Shown here: positions 23,877 to 37,193 of the stretch, piece after piece
Layout of the letters: each line of letters starts with the position of its first letter
Position numbering within the stretch: position 1 is the stretch's first letter
Source of the DNA: Medicago truncatula
Lineage: Eukaryota > Streptophyta > Magnoliopsida > Fabales > Fabaceae
Length of the DNA stretch: 64,000 nt
Direction of reading: 5' to 3'
Assembly: GCF_003473485.1 (NCBI RefSeq)
Contig: NC_053044.1
Span: 53,670,091-53,734,090 of the forward strand
Notes under the pieces: generated by a model
Told to the model about the DNA's origin: nothing
Seen by the model: the letters and a program-made list of their open reading frames with translations, nothing else
Database searches by the model: none
Program-made: the position numbers and the translations under genes

Positions 23877-24758
23877 AAGTATTTATACATGTAATCAATC
23901 ATTGAAAATCGAAATGATTGACTTCTTTAAAGAATAATTGCTTGTTTTAGTATGTTTAAAGAGTGCTCTTGGGACACTCGTTAACAAAATCCTTATTAAT
24001 ATTAGTACTTATGTCCCTAATTACAAGACTTTTAGAAAAAAATAACGGGAATTAAGAAAATTGATAGTGGTAATAAATTTATTTGTAATTATAATTGTTT
24101 TAATAATTTTATTCTTTAAGAGAATAATATTTAATGTTAATTGAAAAAAATATATAAAATAAACAGTATGATGGTGGAAAATTAATTGATGAAATACCAA
24201 AGGAGTTTTATAAAATGAGACAATTAATTAGAAGCTCTTTTAAAATGGTTCTTTAAAATTCACAAACAAATTTATTTAAGGAAGGACCTGATAATCTGAA
24301 GTTTAGGTAGGAGGTTAATAAGATTCAATTAAAAATTATTATGTAAGAATAATTTCATCCTTCAAAAAAAGAATAATTTAATTCATACGAGGTAAATAGA
24401 GTTTTTGTTCTCCTAAATTCTAGCCAAATTTTGTTATGACAAGTCATAAACTTAATTATTTAGTAAATTAACAATTCAGTGTTTATTTTTAAACTATATA
24501 TAAAATAAAATCCACCACCTCTTGTAATGTAGCATGCTTGTGTTTCAAAATACTATTTGTTTAACTATATAGGGTGCAAAAAGTACAAATACCTACCGAG
24601 TACTAGTCGTTTCTAGAAAATTCGCCAACTTTCCTACCTTTTCCCATCTTCCCTTCGAGCAAATATATTATTCAACCTACTACTTCCAATTATCACACAG
24701 AAAGCACTATCTGTTCTCGATCACCGATTGAATCCATAATATTGTGGCTCTGAATCAG
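23877..24758. other. spacer upstream of the FAM32A-like gene
   Basis: AT-rich DNA without a supported frame. It should contain the promoter and leader of the gene starting at 24759. I see no convincing TATA box or repeat ends. Confidence 0.5.
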
Positions 24759-26505
24759 ATGTCTCCGTACGACGGCGTCGTGATCGGAAAATTGAAACTG
24801 AAAGGAAAGCCAATGAATGTCAAAGATGGTGGGATAAATAAGAAGAAGAAGAAGAAACACGACAACAGTTACCATTACTCGTCAGAGTTTAATTCAGGTG
24901 AAGATTAGTCTCTTTCTTATTTATCCGTTGAAACGCAATTGCAAAAACTTTTCACTTGATTATGCTACGTGCATTTTCTTATTTCAAATGCATTGAACGA
25001 ATTCTTACTAATTTAAGTGTAATTTCACTCAATAACGCATTATTTTATAAGAAATTTTAATTTCATTGAAAAAAAGGGCTAAGATACATGCTATTAGATT
25101 GATTCGCTTCAATCGATGAATTTGGTTATTGAAAATTTGTTGTTGTATCAGGATGAAGTGATGCAGACCGCTAAAGATTCAGAAAAATATATACTCAATC
25201 AAAAGGGAAAAGATACATTGAAAATACGGTCAATATTTCATTCAATGCCCTAATGTTTATTCCCTAGGTCCATGCATGTTTGTTTTTTACGTTTAACTGT
25301 TTAAGAGTTTTTCTTTTGTTTTACATGTCTGGATTCACTTTTTGGTTGATTCTAAAGACTTATAAACTACAATTGATTTTAGGATGTTTGGTGGTTTCTA
25401 GCTTATAATGATTTTGTCTTTAGAGTTAATTTCAACTTGAAGCTATGATTTACAATTTCTTCCCCCGGAACTTGATTTTTACACTCAAATTTTATTGTAC
25501 AATTTTCATGTCAAAGTATTCAAACCTTAATCATTTTATGAATTCTCTTTTAGCTCAAATCAATTCAATTGAAGTAAACTTTTGTCGCCTTAAAATTGTT
25601 TTCGGGGTACTTGTTTGGTTATGTAAGTTTGACAATTTTGATTATTTCGGCATGTGTTTCTAGTGGTTGAGTTCAGAATTTGGAGTTCTTTATCTTGTTG
25701 ATAATATTACTCCGGAGGCCAAGTATGCCAAAGTTGACAACCATTCAGCAGATTGGCTGTTGATTGTTCTAACTGTGTATATAAACTACTAAAATCAGGC
25801 ACGTGTCAAATTCATGTCATTCTTATTTTGAGTTCTCCTTAAGAGTCTAGTCTTCTTTGATGTTTTGGCATGCAGAGCATATGAATGGATTCATTTGTCA
25901 TGATAAATGAGCAACTGAATAATAGTTTGTAGGAAGAATTTATCTAATTTCATTGAGAAGCTAGATTATTGTGGGTTGTTACATTACATCATACTGATTT
26001 GATGATTTATTGTGAATTTGTATGAAAACTTTGGCAGAGTTGGATTGCTTTAAGTATGATTGGCATCAGTTCATTAAGCATGAAGCACTACTAGACACGA
26101 CATTACTAACAGAACACGACATGTTGGAACTAGTGTTGATCTAAGAAAACAAAAATGATTGAATGTAGAAGATCAACATCTGTTGAATTTGAACAACAGA
26201 CACATTGTTGATACTACCTAGGTTAATGGTTCTTCACTTTGTATAAGATATGATATTTGAAAAAAATGTTGTCAACAGGTAGCATGAACGAGGGTGACAA
26301 GTATGAGGGCAAGGGAAACCGTGCATCTTTTGATGATCACCTAACTCCAGCTGAGAGAAGATTTCTCCAACAGACAGAGAAACTTGAACTTCAAAGGCTA
26401 GCAAAGATGGCGAGCAGATCTCATCGAGATAGGATTCAGCAGTTCAATCAATATCTGGCTAATCTTAGTGAACATTATGATATTCCAAAAGTGGGGCCTG
26501 GCTAA
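24759..26505 (+). CDS. FAM32A-like nuclear protein, 2 exons
   Basis: Exons 24759-24897 and 26279-26505 join across a GT-AG intron of 1,381 bp in the middle of a glycine codon, giving 121 residues. The N terminus (MSPYDGVVIGKLKLKGKPM) and a lysine run (NKKKKKKHD) match the FAM32A opening. The C terminus (TPAERRFLQQTEKLELQRLA, then QYLANLSEHYDIPKVGPG) is the family's most conserved block and ends at the usual place. In animals FAM32A (OTAG-12) is a small nuclear protein found at the exon-ligation stage of the spliceosome; the plant role is inferred from that. An ATG at 26257 in frame with exon 2 lies inside the intron and would lose the conserved N terminus, so I reject it as the start. Confidence 0.92.
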
Positions 26506-27946
26506 CAAAACATTTGGATTCATTTGTTTCCTTGTTTTTAAAAGTTTCATTGTTATAAGGTTGGTTGTAGTAGCTGGTATCTGGTTTGGTTTTCCTTGGT
26601 CTGGTGTGGTTGTAATAGCAATGCTCCTATTGGAACTATCAAGAGTTGCATTCATCTTGATTTTTTTTCTTTCTTTTTTCTTTCTCTTTTTTATTGACTT
26701 TTAAATTGCAGTTGCATCTGGTTAAAATAACTATGATTAAAACTTAGCTTGTGAAAAATATTGGTAATTTTGAAATACGAGATGAAATCTGCTAGACATA
26801 ATATGCATATTGTGAAACAGAAGTATTCTGCAAATGCATATCGTCTCTTTCCCCTAACAAAAAAATACATATCATCTCATTTGTTTTGTTTGCAGTTTTC
26901 ACCACGCTCATTGTTCTTGTAAGTAATGGAGTAACTAACAAAGCTAAACTAAAAGTAAAAACATATTTAAAAAAAAGAAAAGGAAAGAATCTAAACTAAC
27001 AACAATTAGACCAATAAAAGTATATGTAGAATAGGCAACTACCAATAGTATAAAGGACAAGTTTATGTAGATAAAATTATGTTTTTTTGATACATTAGGA
27101 GAAAATAAGATTTTCGGACATAAAATCACGTTTAATTATTTCATCTATGAATTTGTTTTTTGGTCAAGATTGTACGAGTTGTTTTAATAAGGATATTTAG
27201 AGTATGTTTGGTAAGATCATAAGTTAGTTTATAGTGTATGACTTTTAGCTTACAAGTTTGCATGATAAAAATAAAATAAAATTTGGTAACGGTCTTTTCA
27301 TCATGAGTTTATAGCTTATTTTTTTCACATGATATTTTAAGTAGCGTTTGAGCTTATAACTTATTTCTGAGTATTATTTGTAAACAATAGTAAGATGTCA
27401 AAACAAAATAAAAAAATTAACCATGGTGTTTTTTTTAACCACTAATTTTATAAGAGTCGTAAGCAAGTGAAATCTACTCAATAAATTGTTTCACCTAGAA
27501 CTCGATTGGAATGATATTTTTTTTGTGTTAATCAATAAGTTATAGTAATTTAAATCTCGATTGGAAGGTTAGTAAAATTTTATTCGTTTTTGTACCATAA
27601 AATAAGTCTTATTCTTCTTTCGTTGAAACTCAATAACTACTCGAATATAATCACTTTTAGATTGGATAAAATGCTTAATTTTAGTTTGATTGATATAAAA
27701 TGCTTCAATTAAAAGTATGAAAATATTTGGTTATGATTAAAAAAAAAAAAAGTATTTCTATTGAAGACAGTTGGGCGTGTGAGTGAGGTGGCAAGAACTC
27801 CGTAGTTTGATTAAATCTCATAAAATTCTGTTGGCTACCAAAGATCAATTATGAGTTGCATTTGCATGGCTTTATTGGCCATGAATTAAGGTTTATGTAA
27901 GAAATTAATCGTCCTATAATCGTTGTGATGAACGAATGATTCATTC
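26506..27946. other. spacer with a MITE-like fragment
   Basis: No gene is supported. A copy of the 'tgtttggtaa' element lies at about 27203-27380 (tgtttggtaagatcataag ... tttggtaacggtc), the same family as 2605-2732. The rest is AT-rich with poly-T and poly-A runs. Confidence 0.5.
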
Positions 27947-30900
27947 ATGATGATAGGGTTAAGAAAACACAAATTAAGAAGACCTGCATTGGTCATTGCA
28001 TTGGCTTCTGTGGCGTGCTTTGTTATGATTATAACCGCTTACATTTATAGTACACCAACGAGAACAGGTTCCGATAAATGCAACTTCTATTCCTCTGAAG
28101 GTTGTCGTACACGTGATCTATTTCCAAATGATTTTTCAAGGGAATTAACTGATAAAGAGATTGAATCTCGTGTTGTTGTTAAGGATTTACTCAACTATGT
28201 TCCTATTCAAACTAATACACCTAAGGTTGCTTTTTTGTTCATGACTCCTGGTACATTGCCTTTTGAGAAACTCTGGCACTTGTTCTTTCAAGTACGTCAC
28301 TTCATTCAATCCTTATTTTCTCTTTTCTTTTCGAATGCTTTCTTTTATTTTTGTTCTGTTTTTGTTTTAGATTTATTTATCATTTTATTGTACGGTCTCA
28401 TATATTTTTTTTTTTTTACATTTCTCATGTTGCATTGTAAAAGAAAGTGTTGCAATTGTTTAGTCATATTCTAATTTAAAAATCTTTAGTAAGTTTGTGA
28501 TGTATGTTGTCTCAAAAGAAAGGTTGTGATGTATGTCGTTAAGAGTCCTGCATTGGATGAGATAAGACTTGATCATGGTTTTATTAGTGAGTGCGATCCT
28601 CACTTTACAAACCGATTTTCTAAGGTTGAGTTAGGTCCAACCCAATTTTTAAGATGGTATCTTAGTCTATCCAAAATTTGTTGGGCCACCTCTTATCTCA
28701 CCTTTTAAGATGGTATCACTATTAATTGATGCCGTATGAAAATCAAATTCACAGCACATACTAGGATACAACATTAATATCCAAGTAAGGTGGGTGAAAT
28801 GAATCAGTGCCTTTTTTCTTACTAAAACAACCTGAAATGAATAAATGCTTAAGGTCTTTTTAATGAAAAACTCAACTGCATGGTTGCAACTCTTTCATTT
28901 GCTGAATACAACTGAAAGTTAAAGTTTCAACAAAATGTAAACTCGATGTTCTGGAGATGAAAATGATACTACGATTTGTGGTGGTTATAGAAGACACAAT
29001 AGGACTAGAAATAAATCCATTTGAGAGAAAGTCGAAGGTATATTGTATTATAAAAAGATGATAGAATCTCGTCGTATGTAATTTAGGTATGTGTAAATAA
29101 AACATGAATAAGTACTAGTTATAAGAGGTGGATCGGATGGAGGACAGTTCAGTGACTGGATGTGGAGGGCAGCCAAGAAAAATCTTAGTCCTAGTCATTA
29201 CCAGAGATTTAGAGTTAAATAGTCTATCAATAAACTTAATTCTTGACAGGGCATTATCACGGTTTTTAAACCATGCAGCGATTCTGCCTACTAAGAAAAG
29301 ATTTTTAAACCATGCAGCGATTCTGCCTACTAGCACATGTAGATATAATCTTACATCATGGCAATCAAGTTTAGTTCTTAATATGAGCTAGTGCACGGGC
29401 AATGTCTGGAGTTGTGAGAATTTAGGTTGGGGACTTGCCTATCTGTGCAGAATCTTAGAGAATGCAAAGTTATTCTTATCTTTTGTTTTTCAATCAAAAC
29501 TGTAAATATTTATTTTCAAGTGATGAATCAAAAATATATTTGGAATACAGACAGAACAGAATAGAGCAGTCCATAAAGTTATGTTCTCTTCGGTTCCAAC
29601 TAAAAAAGGCGAAACCAAAATGTATCATCTTTCTTAACTCTGTCTTGTATTATTCTACTCTTATTATGCATCAAACATAAAACCAAAAGTCTTATCTTAT
29701 GTCCTTTCATTTTCTGACCTAATATTAACTGGAATAAGTAGCATTATCTGCTAGGAAAACTTATTTTATCTTCTGTTTCATGTAATTTCTTATGTCAACC
29801 AAAAATACAGGACATGTTTTTACCGATTTTAACTCATCAATGTGACTATTGGGACATTTAGCATGAAGCATGTGATTATGCTTTCTATTCAAAGTTATTC
29901 TAACAGCTAGGATTTGCAGTCTTCTTGCGCGGATGTCCTTGCCCAATTTATGAATTCATTTTTCACCAGTATTACTGTTTATAAAGCTTTGAGGGACTTA
30001 AGTTGGCCAACGTGTTTATAAAATCAAAAAAAGAAAAATAAATCCTTCTACTTTATCATCATAGAGCAAGTTTGATGGTATTTAGCATCAGAGAAAGGAA
30101 TTTATTAACAAAACATACTTTTTTCTACAAGTGAAGAATGTATCTAAAAATTTGTGACAAAGAATGCTTTGAATGTAACAGTGTGTGAAAATTGTACAAA
30201 GAATGTATGCAAAAGTTGTGTAACCACTAACCATTACTTGTGAAGATGGACTTATTCAAGAGCCAAATTTATGCCACGAAAATTTAGTTCCTTCCTATTT
30301 GATCTTTATTACTTATAACAAAGTGCAGGGGCATGATGGCAGATTTTCAATTTATGTACATGCATCCAGGGAAAAACCAGTACATTTCAGCAGATACTTT
30401 GTTGGTCGAGAAATTCACAGTGAACCGGTATGTATGGCGCATATGATATTTTTAGGTACGCCATAATTGTTAATATAATATTAACCGGTCTAAATTTTCA
30501 TAAAGGTGAGTTGGGGGAGTTTTGCAATGATGGAAGCAGAAAGAAGGCTTCTGGCAAATGCACTTTTAGACCCTGATAACCAACATTTTGTCTTGCTATC
30601 TGAAAGGTAATTTTTTTAGCAGATTTCTCTTTAGTGTAAAGTCATGATTGGTTTAGGGATTTGATCTAGTCAATGACATCTTATATTTTGTTTCAGTTGT
30701 ATACCTATACGTCACTTTGAATTCGTGTACAACTATTTAGTGTTTACAAATGTTAGCTTCATTGAATGGTAAGACATTATTTTACATTCGAAGAACTAAT
30801 GCTAATTAGTTCATGAAAATTTTAAATCCTTTTCCTTGTTCCATATTTGTTAGATGGAAATTCTGACTAAATTCTTCTTCTTCCACCTTTCCAATCATCC

Positions 30901-32902
30901 ACTGAAAAAAAAAAAGCTTTGTTGATCCTGGCCCTCATGGTAACGGCCGATATATAGAGCATATGTTGCCTGAAGTAGAAATGAAGGATTTTCGGAAGGG
31001 TTCACAGGTATGATTTATGTACTAGAAATTTTTAGTGTGATCTTAACTGAGAAAAAGTCTTGACAAACTTGACCACAAATGCATATGGGAAAATAATTAT
31101 TAGAATATTAATCTTACAGTGAATTTTAAATAGTGATTGTTATAATAGCATCTTCTGATCATTTATCTCCCCTCTACATTGTGCAACCACTCGTTGCAAT
31201 CAAGATTTGGCTCACATCATCGTTTTTGCAATACGAATGTAGAAACTCAGGAATCAATTTGAAACATTTCTCGTGTGGGGTTAATTTACATCATGTTTGT
31301 ACTGCAGTGGTTCTCAATGAAGCGGCAGCATGCTGTTATAGTCATCGCAGACAACCTTTATTTCACAAAATTCAAGTATTACTGCAGGGTACTTCTATGT
31401 TTATCATATTTTTATTGATGCTTTTGCTGATTTGAAGATTGTTTATTCCCTTTTGTATTATTCTTGTCACCTCTCGCAAGTATGTTAATCGTGATAAATA
31501 TATTCATAAATCAATGAACTAAAAGATTTAAGGATTTCTTGTTGACCAGGTTACAAAAGCAACACTTAACAATAGTTTATTTCTTTCATTTAAACTACAA
31601 TTCCTTATGAGGTTACTCTGCTTTCTGTTAATTCTATAGTTTTAGAAATTGTTGGGAAGAATGGAGTCTATAAAAATAGCTTCACTGACAAACAATCTGT
31701 TGTTCATGTTTTTAACTTCCACAGCCAAATATGGAGGGAGGACGCAACTGCTACTCGGATGAGCATTACTTACCAACATATTTTAATGTCAGTGTTCAAT
31801 GTTCATCAGTCTGAGATCTTCTAATAATTTGCAATGACATCAGTCTCTTTCGTTGCTAACTTATTCGTTATATGTTTAGATGCTTGATCCAGGTGGAATT
31901 TCAAACAGGTCGGTAACATATGTTGATTGGTCTGAAGGAAAATGGCATCCTAGATCATTCGGTGCTCAACATATTACATATAAACTCCTCAAAACCTTGA
32001 CAGTATGTTATACAAACTATGCGTTTTTTTTTCCGGCTCTCTTTTTTCCCTAGAAAATTAGATTTACTCCTAATGTCTACAATTTGTGTGGATGCTCACT
32101 ACAAAAAACATCTCTCATGAAAATTACTGGCCTTGAAGAGTTACAAAGGCTTCTTTTTAGCGCGGCTTACTTTTGGCTTGTCTTCTCCATAAAAGAAGTT
32201 AGGTCGAATAGTATTTTTTAAAAGATCTTAATTAAGAAATGAGCTTGTAGGAGATCTTTGATCTTTGTTTCATATATTTTTTATTATTTAACTCAAATTT
32301 TCCATTCTATAAAAAAAAAAAAAATTAAGCAAAAAAGTAACAATAATCAACAAACAATTTTAGCTTTATTTCTATAGCTCCTATTTTTAGCTAAGCTTTA
32401 ACTTTAAAGTAACTTTTAATGTCAACATAAGTCAGGCCAAACGTAGCTGAGCCTAAGACTCGAGAGAGAAAAACAAAATGAAAACAGGAAATTTACTTGA
32501 CTAGGGTTAGTCCTTTTTTAAGAATATCACTTTGTTCCCTATTTTTATCCTTATTATACTACTTGGTTTTTAGGCAGCATTTTTTCTATAATTTTAATGA
32601 CATAGTTTTATTCAATGCAGTCCCTTAATCAAAGTCCACATATTACAAGTGATTCAAAGGTATAAATGATAGAATAAGGACTTCAATATTGTGATACTAA
32701 TTATAGTTTTCTTTTTATCAAAGAAATGAATTATTGTTTATTTTAAATTTCATATGCTTTGCAGAGAACAGTGTTGATCACTCCTTGCATGTGGAATGGG
32801 TCAAAAAGACCTTGTTATTTATTTGCCAGGAAGTTTTATCCAGAAGCCTTGGATAAATTGATGTATCTTTTCGCTAATTCAACTGTTTCTTTTGGAAATT
32901 AA
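27947..32902 (+). CDS. GT14 core-2/I-branching glycosyltransferase-like, 10 exons
   Basis: Exons 27947-28291, 30329-30427, 30506-30606, 30697-30768, 30917-31007, 31308-31388, 31725-31787, 31880-32002, 32621-32659 and 32765-32902 close in frame to 383 residues. A basic head (KHKLRRP) and one hydrophobic segment at about residues 14-34 mark a type II Golgi membrane protein. The lumenal GT14 domain follows: KVAFLFMTPGTLPFEKLW, FSIYVHASREKP, DPDNQHFVLLSESCIPIRHF, then SQWFSMKRQHAVIVIADN, CYSDEHYLPTYFN and NRSVTYVDWSEGKWHPRSF. These match the plant family formerly called DUF266, related to animal core-2 beta-1,6-N-acetylglucosaminyltransferases. Some Arabidopsis GT14 members are glucuronosyltransferases acting on arabinogalactan; this subgroup's substrate is unknown to me. 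Intron 1 is 2 kb and holds an LTR fragment and a tandem duplication. An ATG three bases downstream of the first is an equally good start. Confidence 0.9.
28524..28730 (+). mobile_element. LTR/TRIM fragment in GT14 intron 1
   Basis: The wording 'cgttaagagtcctgcattgg ... gagataagacttgatcatgg ... ctcactttacaaaccgattt ... ggttgagttaggtccaaccc' followed by aagatggtatc is that of legume short LTRs next to a primer-binding site of the tRNA-Met type. A second aagatggtatc follows at about 28708. Only part of an element is present. It lies within the first intron of the GT14 gene. Old fossil. Confidence 0.55.
29263..29332. repeat. 39-bp tandem duplication
   Basis: The block tttttaaaccatgcagcgat plus ctgcctacta occurs at 29263 and again at 29302, identical over 31 bases and separated by an 8-base joiner. 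It lies in GT14 intron 1 and has no coding role. Confidence 0.9.
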
Positions 32903-34058
32903 CATCATATGATTATGATCTTTAGCCTCACCTTGGCTCTTGCACATAACATTTTTGATAATTTGGTGAAGTCCCACAATTCAGAGGCAATTAGATAAAA
33001 TTTTATGGGGAGACAAAGAAACTGATTCATTCAAACATTTTTCTTGGCTGGGCCTTGACAAAACTGCTCTACTAGCTTTCCTAGAAAGATGGATAGTTTG
33101 CAGTTTCTATTTTACATTGTTGTGATTATTTGTTTAGCAACACTGTGGATTTTTCTGTTAGATGAAAAAATCTGGTGCCCTTGATAGAGGCATGGAAAAG
33201 AGTTGGACATTTTAAATTTTACTCTGGAAGTTATGTGTTTTAATGCATGGAAATTTTCAAGCTCACATACATTAATGTGGTTTTTAGATAAATACTTGAA
33301 ATAAAGGTTTATTTAACAAATTCTTATGACATTATGGCTTATATGCATAGTGCAAACCAAGTTAGTTCTATATGTAAACTTAACAAATAGGAGAATATGT
33401 ACCAAGTCTCTTCTCAATACCATTGCTACATTTTGTATGAATAATGCCCCACTCCTGAAGCCCCACCTCCTCAATTCACATCAACCAACAAACGATTAAA
33501 AAGTAACAATCCATAGAAAGAGAGAGTCAATTTGCGTTTCTTGCAAAGCAAGGTTTCTTACTCAACTCTGTTTTGGGAGTCAGAATAAATAAAGAGATAG
33601 AAATGGCTACATTGCCTCCAAAAAAATGTAAGCTTTCAACGCCACCCTCTTCCTTACCACTATCACCAGCAATAGTAGACTACATTTCTAATAGTAGACT
33701 AGTGCACTTTGCATTTTGGCGCCTATCATTGTTTGTAGTCTAGTGTACTTTGCATTTTGGGACCTATTAGTATGTTATTTTATTTTAGTCTGAATTCGAA
33801 CTTAAATTCTCCTGAACAACTAATTTTTAACTAAAGTTCATTAACCACTTGAGTTCCACCACTTGACTTCCTATTTGATTACCTTAATTACTGCATTAGT
33901 GATATTAACAGATAGATTGATTCAACTCTAAAACCACTTCTTTCTTATATGAACAACCAATAAGAGGTTGCTTTGCAATAAGGAAGGAGGGAGGCGAGAC
34001 ATCCATCAGTTAGGGGCATTGGTTAGTGACGCACCCTTGAAATATAAACCATTTTCTT
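32903..34058. other. spacer between the GT14 gene and the PPR pseudogene
   Basis: The first part is the GT14 3' untranslated region. A short direct repeat sits at about 33680-33770 (ctagtgcactttgcattttgg and a near copy). No further gene is seen. Confidence 0.5.
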
Positions 34059-35430
34059 TCATTTCTCCTTGCAGTTTTTCTTCTTTTTCCTATCAAAAGC
34101 CTTCAAGCAGAGAGACTGTATCAACTTCTTGTAATCATCAGCAGTAGTGCAGACACCAAAACCTTTCATCTCAGACACCAACTCCAAAGCCTCATCAAAT
34201 CGTTCCAGCTTGCAATATCCTCGGATTAGAGTGTGATACATTAACAGGGCATAACTTTAAATGATTCTTTTTAGCTTCTTCTAAGATCTTCCTAGCCTCT
34301 TCCATCTTGCCGACATCTGAATAAGCACTAGCAATAGCAGAATATGAGTATACATCTGGTTTCAAATCCCTACTTTCAAGTAGACTCAACATTTCCACAG
34401 CTTGTCCCATTTCCCCAGCTTTGGAATAACCAGTGATAACAAAATTGAAAGCAGCATTTCTAGGAGGTGGACCATTAGCAATCATTTTGAAAACAAACTT
34501 CTTGGCTGCATCAACATCCTTAAAGCTACACGACGCTTGAACAAAATCCGAAAACGTCTTCATTCCACGTTTCCTCATTGTCACACAGGGATATCATTCA
34601 ACACCTCCAACGCCAGTTCTAAGGTTTCTTCTTTATCACATAAACCAGCAGCAAAAAAATTAACACAGGACAAAGGTGGATACCTCTTATTCTCAATTAA
34701 TTGCTGCCACATATACTGCATGAGCTTCTTTAAACGTTCCGTCTCTACACAACCAAGACATTATTCTACCCATTTTTTCGCCATCAGGAAGTCTGTGCAG
34801 CAATAATCTTCTGACAAACAGAACAAACCAATTCAGATACCTCAGATTTCTTTGGTCCAGTTCCAGTGCAAAGAGCTTCGATGGTTAAACAATAAGTTTC
34901 TGCAGTTGGCACCAACTGAAACACCTCAATTTTTAAAAAAAACCTCAAGTACAGCTGCTACTGCCCCTTCTTCCATGTATGAGAATGTAATTATCAACTT
35001 ATTGAGAATGGTTACATTGAGAAGACCACTTTGTTTCTCGGCGATTTACTTGACCGAATCCCAAAGAGAGTATATATGTATCTTTGTCCCGTAGACATAA
35101 TCTGAAATTGCCGCAAATTTTGAAAACAAGTGATTGTAGAACTAGGGTGGTGAGGTGAAGAGAATGCTGACTCCAAACTCACTTGAAAAAGTTCACAAGA
35201 TCCACATGGTAATATATATGCAGTTCAGTTTTTTCAAGCACCTTGATGATAAAATCTTGATGTATAGTCAAATTCATGTGATCAAGAGAAGATGGTTCAA
35301 CGACATGATCATCGTCATTACTCTGCATAAGAGACAACAACTTCTCCAATTTTTCGTCATTGATGGGGAGCGTGGCGGTTTGATGATGAGAGAAGAATCT
35401 AGGGTTGTTAATGATATTGGAAACTCAGGG
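34059..35430 (-). pseudogene. PPR (pentatricopeptide repeat) protein pseudogene
   Basis: On the minus strand, blocks of a PPR protein appear in order. About 35180-35400 encodes an N-terminal part (LPINDEKLEKLLSLMQSNDD). About 34590-34800 encodes a central part (RYPPLSCVNFFAAGLCDKEE). 34245-34584 encodes clear repeats (NAAFNFVITGYSKAGEMGQA, KPDVYSYSAIASAYSDVGKM). 34059-34241 encodes the last repeat (MYHTLIRGYCKLERFDEALE, then DDYKKLIQSLCLKAFD). The blocks lie in different frames with stops between them, one shift falling near 34240. An upstream in-frame stop near 35425 and lack of a start also argue against function. PPR proteins normally bind organelle RNA. The sequence between blocks still resembles the family, so decay looks moderate. 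Confidence 0.8.
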
Positions 35431-35689
35431 AAAGAATCTTAGAGGGGGAAGAATAAGTAGTAGTTGTTGATTGTGAGAGAAGAACAACCTGAATTGGAGA
35501 GACGTTGTTGCAGTTGCAAATGAGAGCATATGTTTGTCATCTCATCTACCTCATCGACATTTTTGAATTTTGAACGATACTGTTACTATAATATACCTCC
35601 CGCTGCTAAAAAACTATATTAAGTATTAACAATCATCCCTTCAATCCACCAAGAATGAAAATCTACAACAAAAATCAATCTATGATTGT

Positions 35690-36190
35690 TCAAACACTAC
35701 CATGATTGGAGTTTGATACGATCCAATAGCTGCTTGAAAGATTCTTATTTCCTACAAAAAATTCTTGAATTATGTTCTTTCCAAATAATTCAAATACATG
35801 TCATCCAAATTGCCTGAAAACACATACAAAATTCCTTTCTAAACAAGTAAGCACCACAAAATTTAAAGCATGCTCTCCAATGTCAACTGGGTTCACAAAA
35901 CAATACCCAACCACCGACAAACGCCATTCCAAACATTACTAAAAACTTCACAACCTAAAAAAATATCCTTAATTGTTTCCTCCTTCCCACCCCCTCCCGG
36001 GCAAAGCAAAGAAGTAGCAAGCACCACTCCATGTTGAAAAAAGAAGATCCTTAGTAGGAATCCTTTTGTTCAAGAGCCTCCATATATAATGATATCTTCA
36101 TAGTTTAGTTTTGTTCCAAACCAAATGAGAAAAAAATATCTAAGTTGGGTTGATCACATGCTTATGAGTTTGATAAGCATCTTTGACTGA
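35690..36190 (-). mobile_element. L1-type LINE remnant, zf-RVT region
   Basis: The minus strand encodes the zinc-binding region that follows reverse transcriptase in plant L1-type LINEs: RIPTKDLLFQHGVVLATSLL, then CPGGGG, EETIKDIFLGCEVFSNVWNG and CRWLGI. In a shifted frame comes IIWKEHNSRIF and later QLLDRIK. This order is characteristic. Several frame changes and stops show it is dead. No reverse transcriptase core is present nearby, so this is a fragment. Confidence 0.75.
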
Positions 36191-36665
36191 ATATCCGTTA
36201 GACAGACTAAGTAACCAAAGTCATCAATCAACCATGTTAACCTGTAAAAAAAGCCGCCTCCTAAGTAAAAAGACGCCTTCTCCACCTCTGCACATCCACT
36301 CCCCACCCTCACCTATGCATCTCAGCTGCTATAACATTACTATCTATGCAATGATAAAAAAGACATCTAATCCTTGACTACATAGTCACAACATACACCC
36401 CCTCCAACCACGGATCACGCTAATACGATATACTCTCACCATTCCCTACACTACACCCCACACTTTCTATAAACCAGCTCTCCTCCCCACCTACAATTAA
36501 AGTTTAATGCATATTTAATTATTTAACGAGGTGATTGTGCTTCAAGCATCTCTTAGGGGAGCAAAATATAATTTTCTCTAACTTTTTACTTCTCAATGTA
36601 TTAGTGTATATTTTAGAGGAGTGTAATTCAAACTTCTCTCGAGAAAGGGCCTTGATAATTCGAAA
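36191..36665. other. spacer, no gene seen
   Basis: Pyrimidine-rich, C-rich DNA at 36240-36490 followed by AT-rich DNA. Nothing is recognised. Confidence 0.4.
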
Positions 36666-36846
36666 GAGAAATGTTATTTGAACATCCAAAAAACAACAAC
36701 TATTTGATAATAAGTATAAAAATACACAATTTATAACTAATGATATGACCATAAGAGAGAAATAAGTAATTAAAAATGAAATAGTACTTATACGGTATAC
36801 ATATATGGTATTGAACAACCAAAAGGTTGTTAAGATAACATTTCTC
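36666..36846. mobile_element. MITE related to the one at 13742
   Basis: The ends gagaaatgttatttgaacat and, reversed, gagaaatgttatcttaacaa are inverted copies, and both resemble the ends of the 13742-13925 element. Length is 181 bp. Flanking 9-mers agree at only about five positions, so the duplication is eroded. Confidence 0.65.
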
Positions 36847-36934
36847 AATCTCAGATTCGATCAGGATGTAAGTAAAATTTAGTAAAAAAAATTGTTTCAG
36901 TTAGACTTCGTCTCCTAAACAATTCGTCAATTTT

Positions 36935-37010
36935 TTTTCTTGAAGGGGCTAAGTTAGCCCACTCAAATTGGTGGGGGCAAGAATCGAACATGAGACCTTG
37001 AGAAGTTTGA
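36935..37010 (-). repeat. tRNA-derived SINE fragment
   Basis: The minus strand carries a B-box-like GTTCGATTC with flanks (caaggtctcatgttcgattc) like those of the element at 2235-2372. Only the B-box half is present. Confidence 0.4.
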
Positions 37011-37110
37011 GAATGAACAATTTGTCAAAATTCTTTTGAAAGAGTGGTTGTATATTTATTTATTTATTAAACACACAAATTGATGCAAAATATATATTTT
37101 TTTTTAACAG

Positions 37111-37113
<3 letters not shown>

Positions 37114-37193
<80 letters not shown>

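Noticed and set aside
26257-26278. ATG at 26257 as the FAM32A-like start
   Set aside because: It lies before a good AG acceptor and would drop the conserved N terminus encoded by exon 1 at 24759.
34402-34806. 134-residue plus frame
   Set aside because: It is antisense to the PPR pseudogene and has no domain of its own.
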